A stretch of 64,000 bases of DNA from Zoogloea sp. 1C4 (GCF_009469605.1 NZ_SSXU01000002.1:50216-114215), one strand, 5' to 3'; shown: positions 20,644 through 29,833, counted from the stretch's first letter. Program-made: numbers and translations. The notes: a model not told the origin generated them from the letters alone.

Positions 20644-20673
20644 GCAGTCCGGCCGCCCGCAGTCCGGCCGCCC
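20644..20673. repeat. Exact 15-base tandem duplication
   Basis: GCAGTCCGGCCGCCC occurs twice head to tail, in the gap between the VanZ-like gene and the K+ channel gene. A partial copy flanks it on each side. It looks like slippage; no function is proposed. Confidence 0.6.
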
Positions 20674-20690
20674 GCCGCCCGCGCCGGGTG

Positions 20691-22418
20691 TCAGGTGGTG
20701 CCGGCCCGGCGGCGGGCGGCGAGCCACTCCCACACCAGCCCGCCCGGGGAATCCTGGCCGGTCAGCACGTAAGACAGGGTGTGGGCGTTGAAGAGGGTCA
20801 GGTCGAGATCCTTGCGGGCGGCCTCGAGGCCCACCAGCAACAGCTGGTCGCCCAGCCGGATGTCCTGGTCGTCGCCGGGCAGCAGGTGGGGCGGATCGCC
20901 TTCGCGCAGGAGCAGCAGGGCGCGGCATTCCAGGGGCGGTCGGCCGGTGACTGGTGCGCGCAGCAACTGGCCGAGCCGCAGGCTGTCGTGGCGCATCAGC
21001 AGGCGATAGGCCGACGGGGCCTGGGCGATGTTGAGGGTGACGCTCCAGACCATGGGCACATCCCACCCGAAGCGCTCGGTGAGTTCGTCGAGCAGCTGCT
21101 GCGACCAGTTGTCGTCGGCCCGGCGCACGGCGTTGAGGAAGGGGGCCAGCAGTGGGGTGGTGAGGATGGCGAGGCATTCGTGGGCGACGATTTCGCTGGG
21201 CACCATCGCAAAGTCGGACTCGAAGGCCTCAAACAGGGTGTGGTTGGCGACGTGGTTCTGCCGCAGCACGGTGAACAGCCGGGGGTTGAGCTCCCGGGCG
21301 GTGACGACGGTGGACAGGTTGTTCACGTCGTTGGCGGTAGCGGCGACGATGCCCACCGCGTCGGCGATGCCGGCGGCCCGCAGGGCTTCCACGCCGGTGC
21401 CGTCGCCCTTGATCCAGGTGTGGCTGGGGTCGATCGGCGGGGCGCGGTCGATGATCGTCACCGGCAGGCCGGCGCCTTCGAGGGCCTGGGTCATCACCCG
21501 GCCGAAGGCGCCGTAACCGCACAGCACCCACTTGCCGTAGGGCGGCTCGCGGTGGCGGGTGATGGTGGTGCCGGGCAGGCCGGTGAGCCACAGCAGCAGG
21601 TGGTAGGCGGCCGGCGAATGCAGGGCGAGGGCCATGTACTCGCCGAACTTTTCGAAGGGGTTGATGATGTGGCGGGTGCCGAACGAGGCCATGTTGGCCA
21701 CCGTCTCGGCGTGTTCGGCGCGGCACAGGGCCGGCAGGGCGGGGGCCAGCAGGCGGGCGGCGATGGCCACCGCGAGGTTGGTGCCGTCGTCGTTGGTGAG
21801 GGCGATCACCCCGCGGCAGTACTTGCTGGTGAGCCCGGCAAACACGAGGGTGTCGGGCTTGCCGGCGTCGGCGCACAGGGCCGGCATGTCGGCGGAGTAG
21901 CTCTGCAGCTCCAGGTCGCCGACGCGGGTTTCGTCCAGCTCGATGACCACCGCCCGAAAGCCCAGTTCGTCCAGCGCGTGGCAGATCAGCCGGCCGGTCT
22001 CGCCGTAGCCGCACACCAGGAAGAAGGGTTCGCGCAGGTGCCGCACCTGGCGCGAGAAGCGCTGTACCGCGATGGCGTTGAGGAAGTTCTTGTCCTGCAG
22101 CATCGCGAAGACGGTGCCCAGGGTGTAGGCCCAGCCGATCACCGACAGGTAGATGCACAGGAGCGTCCATAGCCGCTGCTGCTCGGAGAAGGCGTAGGGG
22201 ATTTCGCCAAAGCCGATGGTGGTGGCGGTGTAGCTGATGAAATAAACCGCGTGGAAGAAGCTCATCCGCGGCCCTGGGCCGCCGCCGTTGGGGTCGGGCG
22301 GGCCGGGCACCAGGGTGAGGCCCAGCACCGACACCGCGAAGATCACGATGAGCACGATCAGCGGCGTGCGCAGCCGCCGCAGGACCAGGAAGATCGTGCT
22401 GGTGGGGGTGCTGTTCAC
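20691..22418 (-). CDS. Potassium channel with two RCK (TrkA-N) domains
   Basis: A 575-residue ion channel. Two membrane helices (about 18-37 and 85-107) flank a pore loop with the selectivity filter TTIGFGE (residues 66-72), a TxGxG variant. Two Rossmann RCK_N domains follow with the nucleotide motifs CGYGETG (about 136-142) and CGYGAFG (about 300-306), and a TrkA_C-like segment lies near the end (LRLGQLLRAPV...PGDDQDIRLGDQLLLVG). Having both RCK domains in one chain resembles the BK/GsuK-type layout. It starts 4 bases after a small membrane-protein gene, so the two are surely co-transcribed. Confidence 0.9.
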   Translation of the reverse strand: MNSTPTSTIFLVLRRLRTPLIVLIVIFAVSVLGLTLVPGPPDPNGGGPGPRMSFFHAVYFISYTATTIGFGEIPYAFSEQQRLWTLLCIYLSVIGWAYTLGTVFAMLQDKNFLNAIAVQRFSRQVRHLREPFFLVCGYGETGRLICHALDELGFRAVVIELDETRVGDLELQSYSADMPALCADAGKPDTLVFAGLTSKYCRGVIALTNDDGTNLAVAIAARLLAPALPALCRAEHAETVANMASFGTRHIINPFEKFGEYMALALHSPAAYHLLLWLTGLPGTTITRHREPPYGKWVLCGYGAFGRVMTQALEGAGLPVTIIDRAPPIDPSHTWIKGDGTGVEALRAAGIADAVGIVAATANDVNNLSTVVTARELNPRLFTVLRQNHVANHTLFEAFESDFAMVPSEIVAHECLAILTTPLLAPFLNAVRRADDNWSQQLLDELTERFGWDVPMVWSVTLNIAQAPSAYRLLMRHDSLRLGQLLRAPVTGRPPLECRALLLLREGDPPHLLPGDDQDIRLGDQLLLVGLEAARKDLDLTLFNAHTLSYVLTGQDSPGGLVWEWLAARRRAGTT

Positions 22419-22422
22419 GGCG

Positions 22423-22806
22423 TCAGCGCCGCTGCATGATGGTTTCGGCGATGAGGATCACCACCGACACGACGTTGGCGAACAGCGCGCCGCCCGAAAG
22501 CGAGACGATGCTCGACATGGTGGTCGGGGTGAGCCCGGTGCCGGCCACGTGGACGACGTAGCCCCACACCATCGCCGCGGCGAGCAGTTGCAGGTCGGCC
22601 ACGAGGCTGGTGGCGAGGTGGATGGCGCCGATCTGGGTGCGGTCGCCGAACTTGAGCACGGTGGCGATCAGGTTGACCACCACCGCGGCGAACAGCTCGT
22701 AGATGTCGTGGTGGGCCGGGTTGTCGATCTCGCCGATGAAGAAGCCGAAGTTGAGGGTGGCGGCGAAGACGATGAAGAAACCGAAGATGACTTTCTCGAG
22801 GTTCAT
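22423..22806 (-). CDS. Small four-helix membrane protein, probable channel partner (DUF6394-like)
   Basis: A 127-residue membrane protein with about four hydrophobic segments, starting MNLEKVIFGFFIVFAATLNFGFFIGEID and carrying VVNLIATVLKFGDRTQIGA in the middle. From memory this fits DUF6394, a family often found next to RCK-type channel genes. I am unsure of that number. The start was chosen because upstream residues do not look membrane-like. It precedes the channel gene by 4 bases, suggesting an accessory subunit or regulator. Confidence 0.7.
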   Translation of the reverse strand: MNLEKVIFGFFIVFAATLNFGFFIGEIDNPAHHDIYELFAAVVVNLIATVLKFGDRTQIGAIHLATSLVADLQLLAAAMVWGYVVHVAGTGLTPTTMSSIVSLSGGALFANVVSVVILIAETIMQRR

Positions 22807-22920
22807 GGGCGGGCCTGGCTTCTGGTGGTCGGTATCCAGGAATGCTAGCACCTGCCCGACGGCAGGGTGTTGCCCACGTGCCGGCGCCGCTGGCGGATGG
22901 GTGCGAAGTGTTGCCTGAAT

Positions 22921-22972
22921 GACAAAGGCGGGAAGCGCCGGCCGGATGGGCCGGGACTTCCCGCCTTTGTCG
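22921..22972. terminator. Large bidirectional hairpin terminator
   Basis: GACAAAGGCGGGAAG and CTTCCCGCCTTTGTC are perfect 15-base inverted arms with a second GC-rich inverted repeat in the loop. It lies right behind pilE (minus strand) and ends the minor pilin operon. Confidence 0.75.
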
Positions 22973-22981
22973 GGGTGGTGC

Positions 22982-23416
22982 TTACCAGCAGGTGCTGGTC
23001 GTACCGGTGCCGGATACCGTGCGGGCGCCGCTCTGGCTGAGGGTCAGGGTGCCGCACTGGGTGTCGGAGCTGGCCTGGCCGCCCTGGGGGGTGACCTTCA
23101 GGACAAACGCGTTGGCGCTCACCGAGGCGACGGCGAGCACGTAGTTGCCCTTCATGTCGCTTACGCAGGACGTGGTGGGCAGGGCGACGGCGGTGCCGTC
23201 GGTGGCCTGGTCGTAGCGCAGGTTGGTGGTGTAGAAGCGCTCCATGTACTGGGCCGCTTCCTGCAGGCAGGCGGTGGCCAGGTTGCGCTTGCTGCGCACC
23301 ACGTAGGTCGAGTAGTTGGGGTAGGCGATCATCGTCAGGATGCCGACGATGCACACGGCGACCATCAGTTCGATGAGCGTCATGCCGGCCTGGTTTTTAG
23401 GAAGACGGTTACGCAT
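22982..23416 (-). CDS. pilE: Type IV minor pilin PilE
   Basis: A 144-residue type IV prepilin-like protein. The class III leader is MRNRLPKNQAG with cleavage before MTLIELMVAVCIVGILTMIAYP, with the conserved glutamate at position +5. The C-terminal half has paired cysteines (for instance SCVSDMKG and STCW) that could form the disulfide loop. It is the last gene of the fimT-pilV-pilW-pilX-pilY1-pilE cassette, whose products prime pilus assembly and form the tip. It could be called minor pilin rather than major pilin because of this setting. Confidence 0.9.
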   Translation of the reverse strand: MRNRLPKNQAGMTLIELMVAVCIVGILTMIAYPNYSTYVVRSKRNLATACLQEAAQYMERFYTTNLRYDQATDGTAVALPTTSCVSDMKGNYVLAVASVSANAFVLKVTPQGGQASSDTQCGTLTLSQSGARTVSGTGTTSTCW

Positions 23417-23473
23417 GGTGGGTGTTCCGGTGGCGGTGGTTGCGACTGACCACCGCTATAACGGCACGCCAAG

Positions 23474-26400
23474 TCATTCCTTGCGGATTTCGCGCCACGA
23501 GACGCGCCCCTTGAGTTCGCTGAGGTTCACGTTCGGCTGGGCCTTGCAGACGCCGGTCGAATCGCAGCTCTGGATCGTGAATTTCGAGTCGGTCACCTTC
23601 TTGATGGTGATCTCGCCGATCATCCCGCCGGTGCGCACCGAGCCTGCCGGGGTGAGCTTGCCGCCGACCAGCTTCTTGTCGGCGTCGTCGAAGGCGTTGT
23701 CGTTGTTGATGTCGAAGAAGGGCTTGGTGAGCGTGGCGCCCGAGAAGGCGCTGAGGGCGTTGATGTAGCCGGTGCCGCCGGATGCGCACTTGTCGGTGCT
23801 GGGGACGACGCTGCTGGCGTACAGCACGCCGGCCGAGTACTGGCTGCGGGACACGATGCGTTCGCCGGTCCTCACGCCGCCGACGGCCATGTCTACGTAC
23901 CAGCCACTCTTGCCGACCATGTCGTTGGTGGTGGCCTCGGAGAAGGTGCGGGTGAGGTAGCTGCCCTGGGCGGTTTCGGCGGTGAGCGTGCGCTGGGTGA
24001 GGGCGCTACGGCCGGCGATGGTGGTGCCGTCGTCGATGAGGCCGTACCAGCTCTGGATGGCGGTGTCGGAGACGTCCCCGTTGGTGAGGTAGCGTCCGGT
24101 GCCGCCGAAGACCCAGCGCTTGTTGGTCTTCGGGTCGATGGCCACGGCGAGCCCGGCGGTGATCGGCTGGGTGTTGTTGCTGGCGTCGCGGGCGGTGAAC
24201 ATCGAGGTGCCGCTCCACGCGGAGGTGTCGGTGCCGGCCAGGTTGAAGCGCCAGAAGTTGCCGAGCAGGTCGCCCGCGTAGATCAGGTCGATCTTGCTGT
24301 CACCGTCCTTGTCGAAGCCGACCAGCGAAGACAGGCCGTTGGTGGCCGACGACGAGCCCGCGCCGGTGGCGATCTTCTTGATGAGCGCGCCGGTGTTGAG
24401 GTTGATGATGTACAGGAAGGCCTTCTCGTTGGTGCTGTTGTAGCCGTTACCGATGATCACCGCCCAGTCGCCGGTGTTGAGCCTGGCGATGAGCGGCTTG
24501 CCGAGGGTCTGGCCCAGGTCGGAGTCGGTGTATTCCCACAGCACGTTGCTGGTGCCGAAGGAGGAGGGCGTGGTGACGTCGAGCGCGTAGATGCCCTTGC
24601 CGGCGCGGCCGAGGCTGCCCACCAGGATGTTCTTGCCAACGGTGGCCAGGTCGGAGACCACCACCTCGCCGTCGTTCAGGTAGGCGTGGGAGTAGTTGGG
24701 GTTGGCGAGCGTGGCCATGGTGGTGAAGTTCACGCTGCCCGGGATGTAGGCGAACTGCTCGACACCCGTCGAGGCGTTGAAGGCGTGCAGCATGCCGTCG
24801 TTGGCCGCGGCGAAGATGGTGTTGGATGCCTTCACGTAAACCGGTGCGGGGTTGGCGAAGTCGCCGATCACCGACGTGCGGTTGCGGTAGGCGCCGCCGT
24901 TGGAGACTTCGCCGGTGCGCACGCCGCGCAGGTAATCCACCACCGCCGAGCTGCCGAGGGCGCTCTTCTTGCTGGAGCTGAGGTTGGTGTACTCGAAGGT
25001 GGTGCCACCGCCGCCACTGTCCTTCCAGGTGTAGATCTTGCGCGACGCGGGCGCCGGTACGTTGGCGGAAGCTTTCCAGACCGGGACCGGGGTGCCGTCC
25101 GAGGTGGTGTTCATCTGGCCGTTGGCGTTGTAGCCCACGGCCCACAGGTCGCCCCCCCAGTTGCCGTCGTAGCGCGCGACGAAGGTCTTGCCGTCGGCTT
25201 CGAGGGTGAAGGCGGTGACGGCCACGTTCCACACGCCGCCGGCTTCGCCGATGGTGGTGAGGGCCGAAACCAGGCCGTTGGCGAACTCGGTGGGGTTCTT
25301 GGCGGCAACAAAACTGCCGCGGCCGTTAACCGCGGCGTGCCACAGGTCGTCGATCTTCTGGGCGTCGCCGGCGAGCGGGTCGGGCCAGGTCTTGGTGCCC
25401 GAGGTGAGGGCGGCCAGATCGGTGGCAGGGTTGAGCGTACCCTGGGGCCCGAGGGACAGGGTGAAGGTGTTCATGTTCTGCCAGAACGACGGGTTGGTGC
25501 TGGTGGCCCGCATGTTGTTGGCCAGATCGGTCCGCAGGTCACGCTTCCAGTAGTACATGGAAATGTCGGCCAGGGTGTTGGTGTAGCTGTCCTGGTAGGG
25601 CCTGACCGCGGAATATTTGTATGACTGGGAGCTGGTGCCGGTGATGGTGGTGCCGGCCGTGCCGTCTTCGTTGCCGACCCCCGCGATGGTGGTGTCGGCG
25701 TAGTAGCCGTCGGTGGTCAGGATCGTGAAGTTGCGTCGGCACGACAGCTGGGGCGCGGGGCCGTAGGGGCCGGTGTTGTCGGTGCGCGAGTAGTACTGAC
25801 CGGCCCGGTCGAGGGCCTGCTTGAGGGGCGTGCCGGAGGTGGGCACGGCGTTGGAGAACAGGTTGTTGAACCACGTCTGCCGGTTGGTGCCGTCGAACAC
25901 GCCGGAGGTGGGGATCGCGTCGCCGAAGTCGGACGTGTTGATGGTCGTGAAGCCCACCCGGTAGTTGATGCCGAGCTTGGAGAACGCGATGCTCGAACCG
26001 GCCCGGGCCGCCAGGGTGCGCGACCGGTAGTAGGAGAACCAGTTGGCGAAGTTCTGAGCTTCGTCGGCGACAGAGCGGCCGGAGGGGAAGGTGCCCGAGA
26101 TGGTCGTGGTGGTGCCGGTGGCGAGGTCGGTGGCGTAGCCCTTGTTGCCCTGGATCTGGTACTTGGTGTAGCTCGCCGCCGCCGTCTTGCTGAGGCTGCC
26201 GCCCTTGTACACGTAGTAGGTGATAGGCCAGAAGCTGTGGGAGCAGGTGCCCGACCAGCCGCACTGGGATGCGCCGTTGGTCAGGGAGGTTCCGGATATC
26301 CAGTTGGCGGTGAGGGACTGCTGGCTCGTCAGGTTGAGCGTGCCGGCGCCCGAGTTGGCCGGGTGGTACGGCGCGGCGCTGGGGGATGCATTGCCGTACG

Positions 26401-26860
26401 ACGTGCCGTCGTATTTCACCCACGGGGTGTAGGTGATCGACGGGTCGTAGAAGATCGTGTTGTTGGCGGCCGAGCGCTTGTAGTAGTTGTGGAAGTTGGT
26501 GTCGCTGAAGGTGGGGATCAGCCGCCAGTTGGTGTTGTTCTGGCCGTAGATGTCCGAACCGTAGATCGTCCGGTTGGGCGGCGGGAAGAGGTAGACGCCG
26601 TAGCCGAGGTCGCCGATGGGGTTCTCGCCGGGCCAGATCGTGAGGTCGTCCGGCATCATCTCGAACTGCATGCTGCCGGAGTCGTCCAGGATGTACAGGA
26701 TGTTCGACGGAATCGCTGCGGCCGATTGCAGGGGGGCGTTCGGGATGTCGAGGACGGCGCTGGCCGGCTGGCAGATGAGTGCGACGGCAAGGGCGATCAG
26801 CGATGGCGTGAAAACGGCCCCGGACTTGCGGTTGCGCTTGAGATTGGACGGGCTGCTCAT
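23474..26860 (-). CDS. pilY1: Type IV pilus tip adhesin PilY1
   Basis: A 1128-residue secreted protein of the PilY1/PilC family. A Sec signal (about residues 15-36, ending PASA) is followed by a degenerate von Willebrand A-like region with NILYILDDSGSMQFE. The C-terminal half is a beta-propeller (ANDGMLHAFNASTGVEQFAYIPG) with the calcium loop GFDKDGDSKIDLIYAGD near residue 850, which corresponds to the PilY1 Ca2+ site. A second D-rich loop, DINNDNAFDDADKK, lies near the C-terminus. It caps the minor pilin complex and mediates attachment, twitching and surface sensing. The gene sits between pilX and pilE, the usual order. Confidence 0.93.
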   Translation of the reverse strand: MSSPSNLKRNRKSGAVFTPSLIALAVALICQPASAVLDIPNAPLQSAAAIPSNILYILDDSGSMQFEMMPDDLTIWPGENPIGDLGYGVYLFPPPNRTIYGSDIYGQNNTNWRLIPTFSDTNFHNYYKRSAANNTIFYDPSITYTPWVKYDGTSYGNASPSAAPYHPANSGAGTLNLTSQQSLTANWISGTSLTNGASQCGWSGTCSHSFWPITYYVYKGGSLSKTAAASYTKYQIQGNKGYATDLATGTTTTISGTFPSGRSVADEAQNFANWFSYYRSRTLAARAGSSIAFSKLGINYRVGFTTINTSDFGDAIPTSGVFDGTNRQTWFNNLFSNAVPTSGTPLKQALDRAGQYYSRTDNTGPYGPAPQLSCRRNFTILTTDGYYADTTIAGVGNEDGTAGTTITGTSSQSYKYSAVRPYQDSYTNTLADISMYYWKRDLRTDLANNMRATSTNPSFWQNMNTFTLSLGPQGTLNPATDLAALTSGTKTWPDPLAGDAQKIDDLWHAAVNGRGSFVAAKNPTEFANGLVSALTTIGEAGGVWNVAVTAFTLEADGKTFVARYDGNWGGDLWAVGYNANGQMNTTSDGTPVPVWKASANVPAPASRKIYTWKDSGGGGTTFEYTNLSSSKKSALGSSAVVDYLRGVRTGEVSNGGAYRNRTSVIGDFANPAPVYVKASNTIFAAANDGMLHAFNASTGVEQFAYIPGSVNFTTMATLANPNYSHAYLNDGEVVVSDLATVGKNILVGSLGRAGKGIYALDVTTPSSFGTSNVLWEYTDSDLGQTLGKPLIARLNTGDWAVIIGNGYNSTNEKAFLYIINLNTGALIKKIATGAGSSSATNGLSSLVGFDKDGDSKIDLIYAGDLLGNFWRFNLAGTDTSAWSGTSMFTARDASNNTQPITAGLAVAIDPKTNKRWVFGGTGRYLTNGDVSDTAIQSWYGLIDDGTTIAGRSALTQRTLTAETAQGSYLTRTFSEATTNDMVGKSGWYVDMAVGGVRTGERIVSRSQYSAGVLYASSVVPSTDKCASGGTGYINALSAFSGATLTKPFFDINNDNAFDDADKKLVGGKLTPAGSVRTGGMIGEITIKKVTDSKFTIQSCDSTGVCKAQPNVNLSELKGRVSWREIRKE

Positions 26861-26875
26861 GACCGACTCCCTGGA

Positions 26876-27382
26876 TTACTGGCGTAGATTGGATTGAAGC
26901 GTGACCGAGGTGCCGCGGCCGTTGGCGGCCACCGCGCGGGCGGTGATGCGGACCATCGGGATGAGGCAGGTGGGCTCGACCGGCACCTGCAGATGACAGG
27001 TGCCATCCACCGGCTGGGCGCCCATGTCTTCGAGGATGTACTGGGCGGTGACGATGCTGGCGTTGGCGTTGGCGGCTGATTTCCACCCGGTGAAGCTGCT
27101 GTCCATCCAGCGGTCGGTGGCGCCCGCAACGGGCGTCGGGCACAGGCCGTTGGTGCAGGCGTTGGTGAAGGTCAGCGGTGCGGCGGCGACGATTTCGGCT
27201 TCCCGCAGGGCCGCTTCGGCGGCTTCGAACACGTAGTTCTGGTCGTACTGGTTGCCGCTCATCCGCTCCTCGAGGCCGGCGCTGCGCATGGCAGAGAGGC
27301 CGAGGAGGGTGATGATGATGAGGATCATCATCGAGGCGACAAGGACCATGCCGCGCTGGGCGTGGTGCGGGTTCCGGCTCAT
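26876..27382 (-). CDS. pilX: Minor pilin assembly protein PilX
   Basis: A 168-residue prepilin-like protein starting MSRNPHHAQRGMVLVASMMILIIITLLGLSAMRSAGLEERMSGN in outline, with the cleavage site after RG and the (A/S)MRS...ERMSGN segment typical of PilX. Unlike most prepilins it lacks glutamate at +5 (MVLVA), as is normal for PilX. The chosen start overlaps the pilW stop in an ATGA, indicating coupling. A much longer open frame on the same strand extends upstream but is antiparallel noise from pilW. Confidence 0.9.
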   Translation of the reverse strand: MSRNPHHAQRGMVLVASMMILIIITLLGLSAMRSAGLEERMSGNQYDQNYVFEAAEAALREAEIVAAAPLTFTNACTNGLCPTPVAGATDRWMDSSFTGWKSAANANASIVTAQYILEDMGAQPVDGTCHLQVPVEPTCLIPMVRITARAVAANGRGTSVTLQSNLRQ

Positions 27383-28401
27383 GGCGTTCGGTTCCTCAGC
27401 ATGATGGTGCTGGTGGCCACGGTGCTGATGCGACGATCTCCGGTTCCACCGGTGGCGATGTTCTTGTCCAGACCTTCGAAGTTCAGGGTGAGGCGCACCG
27501 CGATGACGGCACCCCAGTCGGTGACTGCGGGGGCGTTCACATAGGCCGTGTTGCCATCCTGGAGGTACTGGATCTGCATGTCGGTCACGCCCGTGGCGAT
27601 CTCCTCGGGGTTGCCGTTCAGGAACACGCGGTAGAGGGAGGGGCGGCCGTTGGTCCCGTTGCCGATGTACCAGGTGCTGGCCCCGAAGCGGTACAGGCGG
27701 GCGACCAGCGAGTCGTACTTGTAGGCCGTGGTGGAGCAGTTGTTGTCGGCGTCGTAACCCAGGGCGATGCCGCAGTTGCGGGAGCTGCCGGCGCCGGCCG
27801 CGTAGGTCACCGTCTTGCCGACGACGGACGAGGCGTTGAACACCGTGGATTGCTTGTAGTCGCAGGCGATCAGGATGTCGTTGGCGTTGAGGCCCGACGA
27901 GGCGGTGTTGAGGGTGAAGTTGTAGCCGGTGTTGCTGTGGGCATCGATGCTGAAGCCGGCGCCATAAGCGCCGGTGAGCTGGATCGCGTCGGTGGTGCTG
28001 ACGCGCTGGGTGGTGGCGGTGCCGATGGCGATCGCGGGGCTGGCCGTGCCGGCGTCGTAGCCCATCACGCCGTTGCCCATCACGCTCCACCAGGCCGGGG
28101 TGGAGGCCTGAGCGGCGTTGAGGATGCTCTCGTTGCGCCTCGAGATCGCGTTGTCCAGACGGCTGCCGTTGCCGCAGCCTGTGCCGGCCGCCTCGCGGAT
28201 CTCGTGGCTGATGAGCGCAAAGGATATCCGCGCCGAATCCTGCATCTTGGAGAGGTTGTCGGAGGTCTTGTAGGAGGTCTGGCTGCCCAGGAAGACCACC
28301 AGCACGCCGCCCACCAGCACCATGCCCAGAACGAGCGAGATCATCAGCTCGATGAGCGTCAGCCCCTTCATGCGGGCGGGGCGTGAGATCGGGGCGAACA
28401 T
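27379..28401 (-). CDS. pilW: Minor pilin PilW
   Basis: A 340-residue prepilin-like protein with the leader MFAPISRPARMKG, then LTLIELMISLVLGMVLVGGVLVVFLGSQTSYK, the long N-terminal helix with Glu at +5. PilW proteins are larger than other minor pilins, as here. The C-terminal part has VTDMQIQYLQDGN and AVRLTLNFEGLD. It belongs to the tip-priming complex. The start was set by the leader; an ATG ten codons later (ARMKG) is an alternative with a shorter leader. Confidence 0.88.
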   Translation of the reverse strand: MFAPISRPARMKGLTLIELMISLVLGMVLVGGVLVVFLGSQTSYKTSDNLSKMQDSARISFALISHEIREAAGTGCGNGSRLDNAISRRNESILNAAQASTPAWWSVMGNGVMGYDAGTASPAIAIGTATTQRVSTTDAIQLTGAYGAGFSIDAHSNTGYNFTLNTASSGLNANDILIACDYKQSTVFNASSVVGKTVTYAAGAGSSRNCGIALGYDADNNCSTTAYKYDSLVARLYRFGASTWYIGNGTNGRPSLYRVFLNGNPEEIATGVTDMQIQYLQDGNTAYVNAPAVTDWGAVIAVRLTLNFEGLDKNIATGGTGDRRISTVATSTIMLRNRTP

Positions 28402-28409
28402 GGCGGTCT

Positions 28410-28847
28410 TCACAGGATGACGCGGGTGGTCACGCTGAAGGCGGATTTGCCGCTGGTGGCGCGGGAGTCGTCCCACTGCACGGTAATGTCGCAGGTGGCG
28501 TTGCGGCACACGATGCCGCCACACGCGGTGCGGCCGATGGCGCCCTTGAGGGCGTTGAGCCAGGAGGCCACGTCGGTGCTGGCGAGGCTGGTGCCGCTGG
28601 CGCTCGAGCAGGTGTCTACGTTGTATTCGCCCCCTTTGGCGGCGACCACGTTGGCGCGCATGGATTCGGTGATCGAGGCGCTCATGATGGTTGCCATCGA
28701 GCGCGACTGCGCGCTCTGGTTGTTGCGCAGCGAGACCGTCTGCAGGGCGGCCATGCCAAGCATGCAGAGCGACAGCACGACCATCGAGACCAGCACTTCG
28801 ATGAGGCCCACGCCTTTTTGCCGCTTGAGGAGGGACTTGTTTCTCAT
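28410..28847 (-). CDS. pilV: Minor pilin PilV
   Basis: A 145-residue prepilin-like protein: leader MRNKSLLKRQKG, then VGLIEVLVSMVVLSLCMLGMAALQ with the +5 glutamate, followed by NNQSAQSRSMATIMSASITESMRAN, which is typical of PilV. Several cysteines lie in the C-terminal part (TCSSAS, TACGGIVCRNATC). pilW follows after 8 bases. No alternative assignment is likely. Confidence 0.9.
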   Translation of the reverse strand: MRNKSLLKRQKGVGLIEVLVSMVVLSLCMLGMAALQTVSLRNNQSAQSRSMATIMSASITESMRANVVAAKGGEYNVDTCSSASGTSLASTDVASWLNALKGAIGRTACGGIVCRNATCDITVQWDDSRATSGKSAFSVTTRVIL

Positions 28848-28871
28848 TTCCGGGATGCCTGTGGATAGGGG

Positions 28872-29459
28872 TCAGGAGTTGGAGGGGGTGGGGCAGGCGC
28901 CGTCGTTGTCCACCTGGACGATCAGCGGGCGGCCGCCAGAGGCGATGCGCAGCTCGCGGGCGTTGTGGGCCGGCGACGCGGTGACGATGCACACCGACAG
29001 CTTGGCCTGCAGCAGGGCCGACGACGAACCCGGCGCGGTGCGGGCAAAGCCGTCCGAGCCGATGCGGATGCGGTTGGTCTGGCCGCTGATCGCGGCGCTC
29101 GCCAGCACGCTCATGCCGGAGGCGTTGGAGATCGTGCCGCTGCGCAGGATCTCCGATGCGCTGGGGGTGTCGGTGCCGTCGGTGTCGGCAAACACCAGCC
29201 AGCCCCTCCAGCCGTCGGTGGCCGCCGAGCAGGTGCTGCCGTCGTCACTGCGGCAGAACACCACGCGCTGGTTGAGGCGGATCGCCTCGCTGCGGGCAAT
29301 CATCAGGCCGCCCAGGATGTCGTTGGCCTGGGTGGCCAGCCGGTTGGTGTTGGTCAGCGCGACATACGACGGCGCGGCGATGCTGATGAGGATCGCGGCA
29401 ATGGCGACCGACACCAGCAGCTCGACCAGCGTGAATCCGTTTTCGGGCAGCTTGCGCAT
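28872..29459 (-). CDS. fimT: Pseudopilin FimT/FimU (GspH-type)
   Basis: A 195-residue pseudopilin with the short leader MRKLPENG, cleavage before FTLVELLVSVAIAAILISIAAPSYVAL and a GspH/FimT domain (NDILGGLMIARSEAIRLNQRVVFC). Two cysteines (FCRSDDGSTC) flank a short loop. It is the first gene of the minor pilin operon. FimT of Legionella and some others binds DNA during natural transformation; whether this one does is open. Confidence 0.88.
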   Translation of the reverse strand: MRKLPENGFTLVELLVSVAIAAILISIAAPSYVALTNTNRLATQANDILGGLMIARSEAIRLNQRVVFCRSDDGSTCSAATDGWRGWLVFADTDGTDTPSASEILRSGTISNASGMSVLASAAISGQTNRIRIGSDGFARTAPGSSSALLQAKLSVCIVTASPAHNARELRIASGGRPLIVQVDNDGACPTPSNS

Positions 29460-29833
29460 CTCGGTTCTCGGGCCGCCTCCGTTGCCGGGGCGGCGGTCAG
29501 TTTTTGGGGTTTACCGGTCTTTGCAGACAGTTAAGGCCAGCGTGGAATCTGGTCTCGTACTAATTACGGTAACGACAAAAATGAAAAAAACTGAAACGGG
29601 TTCGGTGATCTGCGTCACGACGTCCCGTTCGTTCCGGTCCAGTAGGAAACGGCGGCGCCGATGCGAACTTGAGATGGCTGCGACGAACGGTAGATCGAGC
29701 GGCCTATCCCGCGCGGGGACTGGATATTCCGCAATGCAGCAGGTGCTTTGGAGGGGGGGCGGAAAGGCGCGTGCCGCAGGGGATGCGGCGCGCCGGCATG
29801 GCCGGGGAAGCCATGCGAAAGCGGTTCAATGCA
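29460..29833. other. Intergenic region upstream of the minor pilin operon
   Basis: This 374-base stretch separates the fimT start from the thiC terminator and should contain the pilin operon promoter, read on the minus strand. Apart from a CRP-like dyad at 29604-29619 and an A/T-rich patch at about 29565-29590, I see nothing convincing. The open frames crossing it have no recognisable protein features. Confidence 0.6.
29604..29619. promoter_or_regulatory. CRP/Vfr-like dyad upstream of fimT
   Basis: GTGA and TCAC are separated by six bases, the core of a CRP-family site. It lies about 145 bases upstream of fimT. Vfr controls the equivalent operon in Pseudomonas, so the placement is sensible, but such a short dyad can arise by chance. 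Confidence 0.35.
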
